NCBI GenBank assembly: GCA_947096075.1
Contig: CAMUQE010000047.1
Span: 1-12,884, forward strand
Direction: 5' to 3'
Origin: Veillonella parvula
GTDB lineage: Bacteria; Bacillota; Negativicutes; Veillonellales; Veillonellaceae
Length of the DNA stretch: 12,884 nt
Shown here: positions 1 through 6,898 of the stretch, piece by piece
Layout: every line of letters starts with the position of its first letter
Numbering within the stretch: position 1 is the first letter of the stretch
Made by a program: the position numbers and the translations under genes
The notes under the pieces: generated by a model
Databases searched by the model: none
What the model saw: only the letters and a program-made list of their open reading frames with translations
What the model was told of the DNA's origin: nothing

Positions 1-113
1 GTATTTATTTTACATTTATCGGTTTATATATATTTCACGATTAATATTTCAGTACACTTAAATCCAAATCTATTACCATTAACATTACTGGAGCTCTATT
101 TATAAAAAAGAAA

Positions 114-139
114 AATCCCCTAGCCTAAGCTAGGGGATT
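114..139 (-). terminator. Intrinsic terminator of the sdh/frd operon
   Basis: A perfect 11-bp stem (AATCCCCTAGC / GCTAGGGGATT) encloses a 4-base loop (CTAA). Read on the minus strand, the stem is followed by a T-rich run (TTTTTCTTTTTT), the layout of a Rho-independent terminator. It lies about 80 bases past the stop codon of the last operon gene. On the plus strand the stem is followed only by a short CTTCT tract, so it should work mainly for the minus strand. Confidence 0.9.
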
Positions 140-216
140 CTTCTGGTAATTATGATAATAGGTTTAGATTCAGACTACTATATAGACCAACTCTGATCAT
201 GTCTAAATCAAACGAA

Positions 217-1092
217 TTAACCTACAAATTTTGTCACTGCCGCAGTATCAGTTAAGTGACGTTTAGGCATACCCATTTCAGCAGGAGAAATGCCAAGAGC
301 AAGACCTACTAATTGGGACATGTGCAAGATTGGCATATCTTTGCCACCGCCCACAACTTCTTTAGCTTCTTTTTGGAACATATCAAGTTGCATTTGGCAA
401 AGTGGGCAAGGAGTAACTACGCAATCTGCACCTTCTGTTGCCGCATCTTTATTGATAGAGCCAGTCATTTGCATTACGGAATCATGCGCAGGGTATACAG
501 CATGGAAACCGCAGCAATCAAGTTTACGGGAGAAGTCGATTGGTGTAGCACCGATAGCAGAGATCAAATCTGCTAAGGATGTAGGCATTTGATAATCTTC
601 GAAGCCCAATTCAGTTTGAGGGCGAAGAATATGGCAGCCATAGTATTCAGCTACACGTAAACCAGTTAAAGGTTTAACAACTTTAGCTTTCAATTTGTCC
701 AAACCGTAGTCGCGGATCAATACCCATAAGAAATGAGTAATATCAGTTGTACCGCGGTATTGTTTACCGATTTGAGCTAATTTTTTGTTAACTTCGTTCT
801 TTTCTTTTTCGTTTGCATCAAGTTCATTTTTAGCTTCACGAAGCATCAAAGTACAAGTATTACATACAGTTAAAAGGTTTAAACCCTTTTCTTCTGCTAA
901 TGCAATGTTACGTGCGTTTGTAGCGAGTGTAACTTCTGGAGCGATATCTTGAACGTGGGAAGCGCCACAGCAAGTCCAGCCGTCAAGTTCTTCCAACTCA
1001 ATACCTAATTTTTTAGCTACAGCAACTGTTGCTAAGTAATCTTCTTTGGCAGCGCTTTCAAGAACGCAACCTGGGAAAAATGCGTATTTCAT
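217..1092 (-). CDS. Type E succinate dehydrogenase/fumarate reductase third subunit (HdrB-like, two CCG domains)
   Basis: This 291-residue protein has two cysteine-rich CCG domains of the kind found in heterodisulfide reductase subunit B. The first has C9, C41-C42-G43 and C77xxC80; the second has C153, C193-C194-G195 and C229xxC232. Such motifs bind non-cubane [4Fe-4S] clusters in HdrB. In type E succinate:quinone oxidoreductases this subunit (called SdhE or MfrE in some bacteria) replaces the SdhC/SdhD haem-b anchor and passes electrons between the iron-sulfur subunit and the quinone pool. No membrane-spanning helix is obvious, so attachment would be peripheral; the C-terminal stretch around residues 254-269 is hydrophobic. 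The ATG overlaps the sdhB stop codon by one base (TAATG), and a strong GAGGAGG site lies 10 bases upstream inside sdhB, which points to coupled translation. It is the last gene of the operon. The name SdhE is also used for an unrelated FAD assembly factor, so no symbol is given. Confidence 0.88.
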   Translation of the reverse strand: MKYAFFPGCVLESAAKEDYLATVAVAKKLGIELEELDGWTCCGASHVQDIAPEVTLATNARNIALAEEKGLNLLTVCNTCTLMLREAKNELDANEKEKNEVNKKLAQIGKQYRGTTDITHFLWVLIRDYGLDKLKAKVVKPLTGLRVAEYYGCHILRPQTELGFEDYQMPTSLADLISAIGATPIDFSRKLDCCGFHAVYPAHDSVMQMTGSINKDAATEGADCVVTPCPLCQMQLDMFQKEAKEVVGGGKDMPILHMSQLVGLALGISPAEMGMPKRHLTDTAAVTKFVG

Positions 1093-2054
1093 TATTTGCT
1101 TACCTCCTCAGCTGCTTTCATAAGTCTGCGAACACCATCAATACCGTTTACAGGTTTTTGAGGTACTACAAGTTCAAATGGGTTGATTTTGCTGTGTTTC
1201 CACAAACGCAATGCATAGAATGCTTGTTTAGCGGAATCTACAACACCATCAGATTTCAAGCTCATAGAAACTTCTTTCAAGCGACCAGTTTTGTAAAGGT
1301 CCTCTTTGAAAGCAACTGCATGGCGAACGCCTTTGCTGTTAGTAAGACCAGCTTTTGTAGCTTCTTTACGCAAGTTGGAAATGTCTTGAGCAGGTTTTAA
1401 GTGTTTAGGGCAACGGGAGATACAGTTCATGCAGTGAACGCATTTCCAAAGGCCATTGTCGAATGCAGGTTGAATGTGAGCCATAGGTGCATCATCACGG
1501 CTATCCAATACGAAACGGTTAGCTTTTGTAAATACATATGGCTCTAAGAAGTCATCTTGACGTGCAGTCAATTTGTTACATTCAGACGCACAGCAACCGC
1601 AAAGGATACATTCTGTACCAGCAACGAATTTTTTGAAGTCAGCTGGAGTTTGGCGAACGATTTTGTCCCCTTCATTGAATTCAGCTTTAAGGAAAATCCA
1701 AGGAGCAACTGTTTTCAAGCGATCAACTTTGGATTCCCAATCAACAACTAAGTCACGGATAACACGGAAGTTGCCGATTGGAGCGATTGTCAATTCGTCT
1801 GTGCCATAACGTTCTGTTAATTCGTCGATTTTAGCTTCGCAACCAAGCATTGCTTCGCCATTTACGCGAACGGAGCAAGCGCCGCAAACTGCGGAACGAC
1901 AAGCTGCCAAGAATGTTAATGTCGGATCTTGAGTGTCTTTAATTTTTTGAAGGCCCCAAAGAATTGTACGGTCAGCTTCGTAATCGAATTTGAAAGTCTG
2001 TACAAACGCGCGACCTTGTTGGTAACGGTGAATATGGTAGGTGATTTGTCTCAT
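1092..2054 (-). CDS. sdhB: Succinate dehydrogenase/fumarate reductase iron-sulfur subunit
   Basis: This 320-residue subunit carries electrons between the flavin and the quinone-side subunit. The N-terminal plant-ferredoxin-type domain holds [2Fe-2S] ligands C52, C57, C60 and C72. The C-terminal domain has C149xxC152xxC155xxxC159 and C205xxC208xxC211xxxC215-P. In E. coli SdhB the residue matching C208 is not cysteine and the third centre is [3Fe-4S]. Here the complete set of eight cysteines predicts two [4Fe-4S] clusters, as described for type E enzymes. The protein is some 80 residues longer than E. coli SdhB, mainly because of a C-terminal extension after residue 220. One base separates the sdhA stop from this ATG, and an AAAGGAAG ribosome binding site lies in the end of sdhA. 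The subunit should be cytoplasmic; there is no signal peptide. The family call is secure. The direction of catalysis (succinate oxidation or fumarate reduction) is not shown by this subunit. Confidence 0.94.
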   Translation of the reverse strand: MRQITYHIHRYQQGRAFVQTFKFDYEADRTILWGLQKIKDTQDPTLTFLAACRSAVCGACSVRVNGEAMLGCEAKIDELTERYGTDELTIAPIGNFRVIRDLVVDWESKVDRLKTVAPWIFLKAEFNEGDKIVRQTPADFKKFVAGTECILCGCCASECNKLTARQDDFLEPYVFTKANRFVLDSRDDAPMAHIQPAFDNGLWKCVHCMNCISRCPKHLKPAQDISNLRKEATKAGLTNSKGVRHAVAFKEDLYKTGRLKEVSMSLKSDGVVDSAKQAFYALRLWKHSKINPFELVVPQKPVNGIDGVRRLMKAAEEVSK

Positions 2055-2055
2055 C

Positions 2056-3774
2056 TTAGTACTTCCTTTCTTGTGGTTCGTATTTAGTGAACACTACGTC
2101 GCGTTCTGTTAATTCGTATTGACCGTCAGCACCTAATTTGATCAAGGAATGTTTTAAGTATCTTTCATCATTACGTTTAGGATGGTCTTCACGAATATGA
2201 GCACCACGAGATTCACGGCGGTGTAAAGCGCCCATAGCAATAGCTTTTGCTACTGTTAACATGGAGCCAATTTCACAATAGTTTACGAATGCCATGTTGT
2301 AAGTACGTTCAGGGTCACCTACATAGCAAGTTTTATAATCTTCAATCAATTGTTCGATTTCTTTTAAGGCTTCAGTAATACCTTCTTCATTACGGAAGAT
2401 ACCTACTTTATTCCACATTGCATCAGCCAATGCATCGCGGATTTCTACAACCGGACGACCGCCTTCACGAGTTGTTACTTCAGTGAATTTAGCTTCCCAA
2501 GCTTTAGCAGCTGCAGCTAATTCTGCATCTACATTAGGTTGTTCATGTGTTTCAGCATAGTCAGCTGCGCCAGCACCGGATACTTTACCGAATACTACGC
2601 CATCTGCCAAGGAGTTACCACCCAAACGGTTAGCACCGTGGATGGAGATACAGGATGCTTCGCCGGAAGCGAACAAACCAGGCAATTCACATGCACAAGT
2701 TTTGTAATCCACTACGTCGATACCGCCCATTGTATAGTGACATGTTGGACGAATAGGTACCGGTTGAGTCAATGGATCGCAATGTTCGAAAGTCATAGCC
2801 AAGTCACGAATACCATGAAGTTTTTCGATGATAACTTCAGGACCTAAGTGACGAAGGTCAGCTACTACGTATGCGTTAAGACCGGAACCGAAACCACGAC
2901 CTGCAGCGATTTCATCTTCGATTGCTTTCGCTACAACGTCACGGGATGCCAATTCCATTTTGTTAGGCGCATATTTTTTCATGAAACGTTCGCCTTCAGA
3001 ATTAAGAAGATAACCACCTTCACCACGAACCGCTTCAGACATCAAGATACCGGTACGCCCAAGACCAGTCGGATGGAATTGGATCATTTCCATATCCTTC
3101 AATCCGTTACCGGCACGGAGTGCTGCTGCCATACCATCGCCAGTGGAAAGGAATGGGTTTGTAGTACGAGTCCAGAAAATACGGCCTGCACCACCAGTAG
3201 ACAAAATAATTGCTTTTGCTTTAATTTGTTCTACTTTACCTTCTTTCATGTTCCACACAACAGCGCCACCAACGTGACCTTCTGCAGATTTAACAAGATC
3301 TAAAAGGTACCATTCTTGTAAGAAGTGTACGCCTTCTTTCAAGCATTGTTCGTAAGTTGTGTGCAAAATAATATGACCAGTTTTATCCGCAGAGTAGCAA
3401 GTACGTGGATAGGATTGACCACCGAAGTTACGTTGCGCAATTTTATTTTGTTCTGTACGAGAGAATGGAGCACCCATGTGGTCCATTTCAAGTACGCCTT
3501 CTGGGCAACGAGAGCAGAAGAATTCGATTGCATCTTGGTCGCCAAGATAGTCAGAGCCTTTTACTGTATCGAAAGTATGCGTTTCAATAGTATCTTCAGC
3601 TGCTACGTTGTTCAAACATGCATTAACACCGCCTTGCGCCATTGCTGTTGCTGAACGGGTTGGGAAAATTTTAGTAATAAGAGCTACTTTTAAGCCTTTG
3701 CGACGACCAACTTCAAGAGCCGCGCGTTGACCAGCGCCACCGCTACCTACTACTAGAACATCAAACTGTTCCAT
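2056..3774 (-). CDS. sdhA: Succinate dehydrogenase/fumarate reductase flavoprotein subunit lacking the FAD-linking histidine
   Basis: This 572-residue catalytic subunit interconverts succinate and fumarate. It has an N-terminal FAD-binding motif (GSGGAG, residues 10-15), a second FAD-contact segment (STGGAGR, 192-198) and the substrate/proton residues of the family: H234 (FHPTG), R278 (SRDV), H346 (CHYTMGG) and R383 (GANRLGGNSL). The segment PTRSATAMAQGG (39-49) aligns with PTRSHTVSAQGG of E. coli SdhA. The histidine that bonds covalently to FAD is A42 here, confirmed by the codon GCA. FAD is therefore probably bound non-covalently, which in E. coli FrdA mutants keeps fumarate reduction but loses succinate oxidation. 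No Tat signal is present, so the active site faces the cytoplasm. The ATG has an excellent GAGGAGG site 5-6 bases upstream. It is the first gene of a three-gene operon with a near-consensus promoter. The likely physiological role is fumarate reductase in lactate/propionate fermentation (inference); frdA would be an equally valid name. Confidence 0.94.
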   Translation of the reverse strand: MEQFDVLVVGSGGAGQRAALEVGRRKGLKVALITKIFPTRSATAMAQGGVNACLNNVAAEDTIETHTFDTVKGSDYLGDQDAIEFFCSRCPEGVLEMDHMGAPFSRTEQNKIAQRNFGGQSYPRTCYSADKTGHIILHTTYEQCLKEGVHFLQEWYLLDLVKSAEGHVGGAVVWNMKEGKVEQIKAKAIILSTGGAGRIFWTRTTNPFLSTGDGMAAALRAGNGLKDMEMIQFHPTGLGRTGILMSEAVRGEGGYLLNSEGERFMKKYAPNKMELASRDVVAKAIEDEIAAGRGFGSGLNAYVVADLRHLGPEVIIEKLHGIRDLAMTFEHCDPLTQPVPIRPTCHYTMGGIDVVDYKTCACELPGLFASGEASCISIHGANRLGGNSLADGVVFGKVSGAGAADYAETHEQPNVDAELAAAAKAWEAKFTEVTTREGGRPVVEIRDALADAMWNKVGIFRNEEGITEALKEIEQLIEDYKTCYVGDPERTYNMAFVNYCEIGSMLTVAKAIAMGALHRRESRGAHIREDHPKRNDERYLKHSLIKLGADGQYELTERDVVFTKYEPQERKY

Positions 3775-3863
3775 AATGACCTCCTCATAACTACCTATTA
3801 ATAAGAAAACTTGTTAGACTATCTCATTTCAAAAACTTATAAAAATTTTTGATAACCTAATCA

Positions 3864-3906
3864 TTTTTCTTTCAAGAAAAACCCCATACTTATAGCGATT
3901 TTTCTT
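3864..3906 (-). repeat. Alternating AT-rich arms in the sdhA leader
   Basis: The predicted 5' leader of the sdh operon contains three copies of one 8-base arm in alternating orientation: TTTTTCTT (3864-3871), AAGAAAAA (3874-3881) and TTTTTCTT (3899-3906). The middle copy can pair with either neighbour, giving two mutually exclusive hairpins, with a 17-base loop or an almost absent 2-base loop. The arms are nearly all A/T, so the stems are weak. The strength of the claim is limited to the observed symmetry. Confidence 0.35.
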
Positions 3907-3921
3907 ATTCCTTTACCTATA

Positions 3922-3950
3922 ATTATAGAGAGCATTTCAGGTCATGTCTA
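3922..3950 (-). promoter_or_regulatory. Sigma-70-type promoter of the sdh/frd operon
   Basis: On the minus strand TAGACA (3950-3945, five of six consensus bases) is followed after exactly 17 bases by a perfect TATAAT (3927-3922). Transcription would start near 3915, leaving a leader of about 140 bases before the sdhA start codon. The quality of the match suits a highly expressed energy-metabolism operon. Confidence 0.75.
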
Positions 3951-3956
3951 AACCCT

Positions 3957-3968
3957 ATTATGCATAAT
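3957..3968. repeat. Perfect 12-bp palindrome upstream of the sdh promoter
   Basis: ATTATGCATAAT is self-complementary and sits 6 bases upstream of the -35 box, centred near -47 relative to the predicted start. That is a usual place for an activator site. It could also be a chance AT-rich palindrome, as no matching second site was seen. Confidence 0.3.
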
Positions 3969-4276
3969 TAATTTTGATTAATCTAATTGATAATTTATTT
4001 CACTTAGTATTTTTAAGGTAAAAAGAGGAGTCAAAAAAATACCTATATGAATAATTTTTACAAGAAGTTAAGAATTTTACGAAAGTAATTCGGTTCCGAA
4101 ATTTTTCTACTTTTTTATTTTTTTTGGTATCTATATAATCCGCATAAACACTAGCTGTTTAATCATTGCTAACAGTTTATAATAATTAATATCCATTAAA
4201 TTCCTACCAAATTCACCTCGAATTTAATTATCGAAAATTATCGTTTTTCTCCGCTCATAACAAGTATTTATCCCTG

Positions 4277-4291
4277 TGATAATAATTATCA
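4277..4291. promoter_or_regulatory. Fur-type operator (7-1-7 palindrome)
   Basis: TGATAATAATTATCA is a perfect 7-1-7 inverted repeat identical to the core Fur box consensus TGATAATnATTATCA known from Bacillus. It differs from PerR (TTATAATnATTATAA) and Zur (TCGTAATnATTACGA) cores in the outer bases. It lies about 330 bases upstream of the predicted sdh promoter and 370 bases upstream of the response regulator gene. No clear promoter overlaps it, so its target is uncertain. Confidence 0.55.
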
Positions 4292-4526
4292 TAAGTTTTT
4301 TTAGTGATTTATCGCACATCATCTAAAATCGATAAAATCATCCTCATCTATGCGCATACGGCAATCTTCGATATAGTTAGATTTTATTCATTAGCAGAAT
4401 TCATTAAGTTTCTGTCTTTCACCATTTTTAAGGCTTTTAAAGATGAAGAAAAGTCTTGTAAACTCGCATGTACATTCATCTTTTGCTCATTACTATTGTA
4501 TAAGGTATGATAATAGATAAATAAGT

Positions 4527-4562
4527 TATATAATATTATATATATAGTCACCTTATATGGTG
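4527..4562. repeat. Palindromes upstream of the two-component operon
   Basis: A perfect 16-bp AT palindrome (TATATAATATTATATA, 4527-4542) is followed by a short inverted repeat (CACC, 4549-4552, and GGTG, 4559-4562). Their position just upstream of the response regulator leader would suit operator or autoregulation sites. Neither has an identified binding protein. Confidence 0.3.
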
Positions 4563-4591
4563 TTGTAGCTTTCAAAAAAAGGAAGTTTATA
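4563..4591 (+). promoter_or_regulatory. Candidate promoter of the two-component operon
   Basis: TTGTAG (4563-4568) and TTTATA (4586-4591) are separated by 17 bases. Two further perfect TATAAT hexamers occur at 4596-4601 and 4605-4610, but neither has a -35 box at a suitable distance. Any of the three could serve as the -10. The choice is uncertain because the whole segment is TA-repetitive. Confidence 0.35.
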
Positions 4592-4661
4592 TATATATAA
4601 TGACTATAATTAATGTAGTTGGAGAGCTATATTTTTAAATCATACATAAGGAGAACAGAGA

Positions 4662-5336
4662 ATGAAAATCTTACTTGTAGAAGACGAAGAAATGCTGAAT
4701 GGTATCACGGCTAAATATTTACGTGCAGAGAATATGACAGTTGATACATGCTTCAACGGGCAACAAGCGATCGATTACGTTAACACATCCAGCTATGACG
4801 TTATCGTAATGGATATTATGATGCCAATCCTCGATGGTATCAGTGCTCTTGCACAAATGCGTAACGACGGTAATACAACGCCGGTATTGCTTTTAACAGC
4901 AAAGGATTCCTTACAAGATAAAGTTACAGGCCTTAACACTGGCGCGGATGATTACCTTGTAAAACCTTTCGATCTTGAAGAGTTAACTGCTCGTATTTAT
5001 GCATTGGCTCGTCGTAATGCGCGTCATGCACAAAACGATATCCATGTAGGTCCACTTACCATCAATGTTCCTCAACGTACAGTTAAACGCGACGGCGAAA
5101 CAATTACATTGACTGCAAAAGAATTTGACCTATTATTCTATTTAGCAAGTAACGAAAATATCGTATTATCTCGTCAACAAATCCTTGACCATGTTTGGGA
5201 ATACGATTATGAAAGCTACTCTAACCTTATCGACGTATACATTAAAGATTTGCGTAAGAAAATTGATACTGATGAAAATGTAAAACTCATTCAAACGGTT
5301 CGTGGAGTAGGGTATGTCCTCAAAACAGAAAACTAA
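4662..5336 (+). CDS. OmpR/PhoB-family response regulator
   Basis: This 224-residue protein is a two-domain transcription regulator. The receiver domain (about residues 1-118) has the acidic pair E7-D8, the phosphoacceptor D51 (VMDIMMP), T79 and K101 (VKPF). The C-terminal winged-helix DNA-binding domain (about 127-222) shows the typical TAKEFDLL, DVYIKDLRKKI and VRGVGYVL segments. The ATG follows an AAGGAGA site with a 7-base spacer. It overlaps the next gene, a sensor kinase, by 23 bases, so the two form an operon and a cognate pair. Phosphorylation by that kinase should control DNA binding. The target genes are unknown; the palindromes upstream at 4527-4562 would be candidate sites for autoregulation. 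No subgroup symbol can be assigned from sequence alone. Confidence 0.95.
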   Translation: MKILLVEDEEMLNGITAKYLRAENMTVDTCFNGQQAIDYVNTSSYDVIVMDIMMPILDGISALAQMRNDGNTTPVLLLTAKDSLQDKVTGLNTGADDYLVKPFDLEELTARIYALARRNARHAQNDIHVGPLTINVPQRTVKRDGETITLTAKEFDLLFYLASNENIVLSRQQILDHVWEYDYESYSNLIDVYIKDLRKKIDTDENVKLIQTVRGVGYVLKTEN

Positions 5337-6729
5337 TGATCCTCACCGAGATCTAAATACCATGTCTGGGGCAGCCACCGATTTATTTAATCGGCTGCCC
5401 CTAACCTTTAAAATTATGTCGTGGTATACCATCTTTTTGCTTATCATTTTGATGGTTGCATCCGCATGGATTTACGCATATACACATGAATCCGATAACA
5501 AAGAAGTGCGCGAGCGCTTACAGCAGCAAGCGATGATTATGGCTACGGATATCCGCAAGTTTAAACCGTACCAAGATAATACATTCTTCTTTGTATCAAC
5601 TCAAGACGGCTATATTATTAAAGGGGCCTTGCCAGATGGGTTTCCAAACCAAACAATTCTTTCCTTAGGCCAAGTTGGTGAAATTGCTGCAGGCGATGAT
5701 ACCTTCTACTACTACGATACACCGATCAATGAACCAAACTATCGTGGTATTTTGCGTGCTGTTACAAAAGTAAAAACAGCCTCTAAAAAGACGGAAAACC
5801 TTTTATACAGCCTATTATTAGGAAATATCATTTTCTTACTAATTTCCTCTCTAGGTGGTTATCTTTTCATCAAAAAAGGACTTAAGCCCGTCCGAACCTT
5901 GACGAAAACAGCTAAAGTCATCGGTAAAAATAACGACTTGAGCCGTCGTATCGACATTCCTGCTCGCACGGCAAGAGATGAAATCTACGAACTGACCACA
6001 ACGTTTAACCGTATGATTTCAGGCCTTGAGGATTCTTCCAATCGTGAAAGACAGTTTAGTTCTGACGTATCTCATGAATTGAGAACACCAATTGCTGTTA
6101 TTAAAGCAGAAAGTGAATTTGCTTTAAAATACGGTCGTACGGAAGCAGATTTACGGGAAGGTTTAACACATATCTTAGAGCAAGCTAAGTTTATGACTAA
6201 TCTTGTAAGCCAACTGCTTGATGTAGCCCGCCTTGAAAATGCACAAGGTCTAAGCTTTGCACCTGTCAATGTATCATTGATGTTATCCAATATGGTGCAC
6301 GACTATACAAGACTTTGTACAGAAAATACAGATAAACAGATTACGATTACATCTCACATTGAGCCTAATTTACATATGAATGCTCACGAAGTATCATTAC
6401 GTCGAGCTATCACAAACCTAGTGGACAATGCCATTAAGTTTACAAACTCTACTATTGATATTTCGGCTAAACTCGTAGGCAGAGACTTAGTCATTACCGT
6501 AACAGATAATGGTATTGGCATCGAACCTGAAGCCCTGGATCATATTTGGGATCGTATGTATCAGACGGAACAATCGCGAAACAAAAAATCTAATCATGGT
6601 ATAGGTCTAGGTCTATACTTTGTAAATAAAGTTATTAACTTACACCATGGCACAGTAACGGCCACGAGTGAACCACAAGTAAAGACTACATTTACAGTGC
6701 GATTGCCGTACAACACAACGGAAGAATAA
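5314..6729 (+). CDS. Sensor histidine kinase, HAMP-containing
   Basis: This 471-residue inner-membrane kinase partners the preceding regulator. Two membrane helices (about 34-56 and 164-186) flank an extracytoplasmic sensor of roughly 105 residues with no recognised fold. A HAMP linker follows (about 187-240). The HisKA domain has the phosphorylated histidine H254 (DVSHELRTP). The ATP-binding domain shows the N box (N368 and N372), the G1 box (DNGIGI, 398-403) and the G2 box (GIGLGL, 429-434), so all catalytic elements are present. The chosen ATG lies inside the regulator gene with GGAG six bases upstream. A later in-frame ATG at 5361 lacks a good ribosome binding site, so the N-terminal 16 residues are slightly uncertain. 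A strong terminator follows the stop codon within a few bases. The signal sensed is unknown. Confidence 0.94.
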   Translation: MSSKQKTNDPHRDLNTMSGAATDLFNRLPLTFKIMSWYTIFLLIILMVASAWIYAYTHESDNKEVRERLQQQAMIMATDIRKFKPYQDNTFFFVSTQDGYIIKGALPDGFPNQTILSLGQVGEIAAGDDTFYYYDTPINEPNYRGILRAVTKVKTASKKTENLLYSLLLGNIIFLLISSLGGYLFIKKGLKPVRTLTKTAKVIGKNNDLSRRIDIPARTARDEIYELTTTFNRMISGLEDSSNRERQFSSDVSHELRTPIAVIKAESEFALKYGRTEADLREGLTHILEQAKFMTNLVSQLLDVARLENAQGLSFAPVNVSLMLSNMVHDYTRLCTENTDKQITITSHIEPNLHMNAHEVSLRRAITNLVDNAIKFTNSTIDISAKLVGRDLVITVTDNGIGIEPEALDHIWDRMYQTEQSRNKKSNHGIGLGLYFVNKVINLHHGTVTATSEPQVKTTFTVRLPYNTTEE

Positions 6730-6732
6730 CAT

Positions 6733-6763
6733 AAAAGGGACTGACCATTGGTCAGTCCCTTTT
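6733..6763 (+). terminator. Intrinsic terminator of the two-component operon
   Basis: A perfect 14-bp stem (AAAAGGGACTGACC / GGTCAGTCCCTTTT) with a 3-base ATT loop begins 3 bases after the kinase stop codon. The plus strand ends in TTTTCTATAT. The A-rich left arm gives a T-run on the opposite strand too, so it may stop transcription from both sides. Confidence 0.9.
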
Positions 6764-6816
6764 CTATATCAATTTTAATCCAAAAGGTCCATAATGTAGA
6801 AATTAATTAAACCATA

Positions 6817-6857
6817 AAAAACTAGCATATAGAAGCTCCTTCTATATGCTAGTTTTT
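6817..6857. terminator. Bidirectional terminator between convergent operons
   Basis: A perfect 19-bp stem (AAAAACTAGCATATAGAAG and its complement) with a 3-base CTC loop is bounded by A-run and T-run on the two sides. It lies about 40 bases past the stop codon of the minus-strand DUF445 operon and behind the kinase terminator. It should serve mainly the DUF445 operon and back up the first terminator. Confidence 0.88.
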
Positions 6858-6898
6858 ATGTATTTAGTTTTAAAGCAACTTATTATAGATAATTAACT

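Larger units (their letters stand above)
3969..4580. other. AT-rich gene-free divergent region
   Basis: This stretch lies between the sdh promoter and the two-component system and holds no convincing gene. Open frames at 4304-4510 (plus) and 4384-4575 (minus) overlap each other, lack ribosome binding sites and encode low-complexity peptides with no recognised domain. Apart from the Fur-like palindrome at 4277-4291 and AT-rich palindromes near 4527-4562, I see only homopolymeric tracts such as the T-run near 4105-4135. The region is far longer than the other intergenic gaps here, so an unrecognised small RNA cannot be excluded. Confidence 0.5.

Noticed and set aside
197..207. TCATGTCTAAA shared with the -35 area of the sdh promoter (3942-3952)
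   Set aside because: An exact 11-base match is expected by chance several times in a window of this length and AT content.
290..592. Antisense open frames inside the sdh and DUF445 genes
   Set aside because: They lack ribosome binding sites and fall wholly within strongly supported genes on the other strand, so they are shadow frames.
3980..3995. FNR-like site (TTGATnnnnATCAA) upstream of the sdh promoter
   Set aside because: Only the left half-site matches; the right half has several mismatches.
4047..4088. A 13-residue open frame after a GAGGAG motif, possible leader peptide
   Set aside because: The spacing between GAGGAG and the ATG is 16 bases, too long for initiation, and no convincing promoter or terminator brackets it.
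4304..4510. A 68-codon plus-strand open frame (GTG start) just after the Fur-like palindrome
   Set aside because: It has no ribosome binding site, a low-complexity AT-driven composition, no recognisable domain, and overlaps an equally unsupported frame on the other strand (4384-4575).
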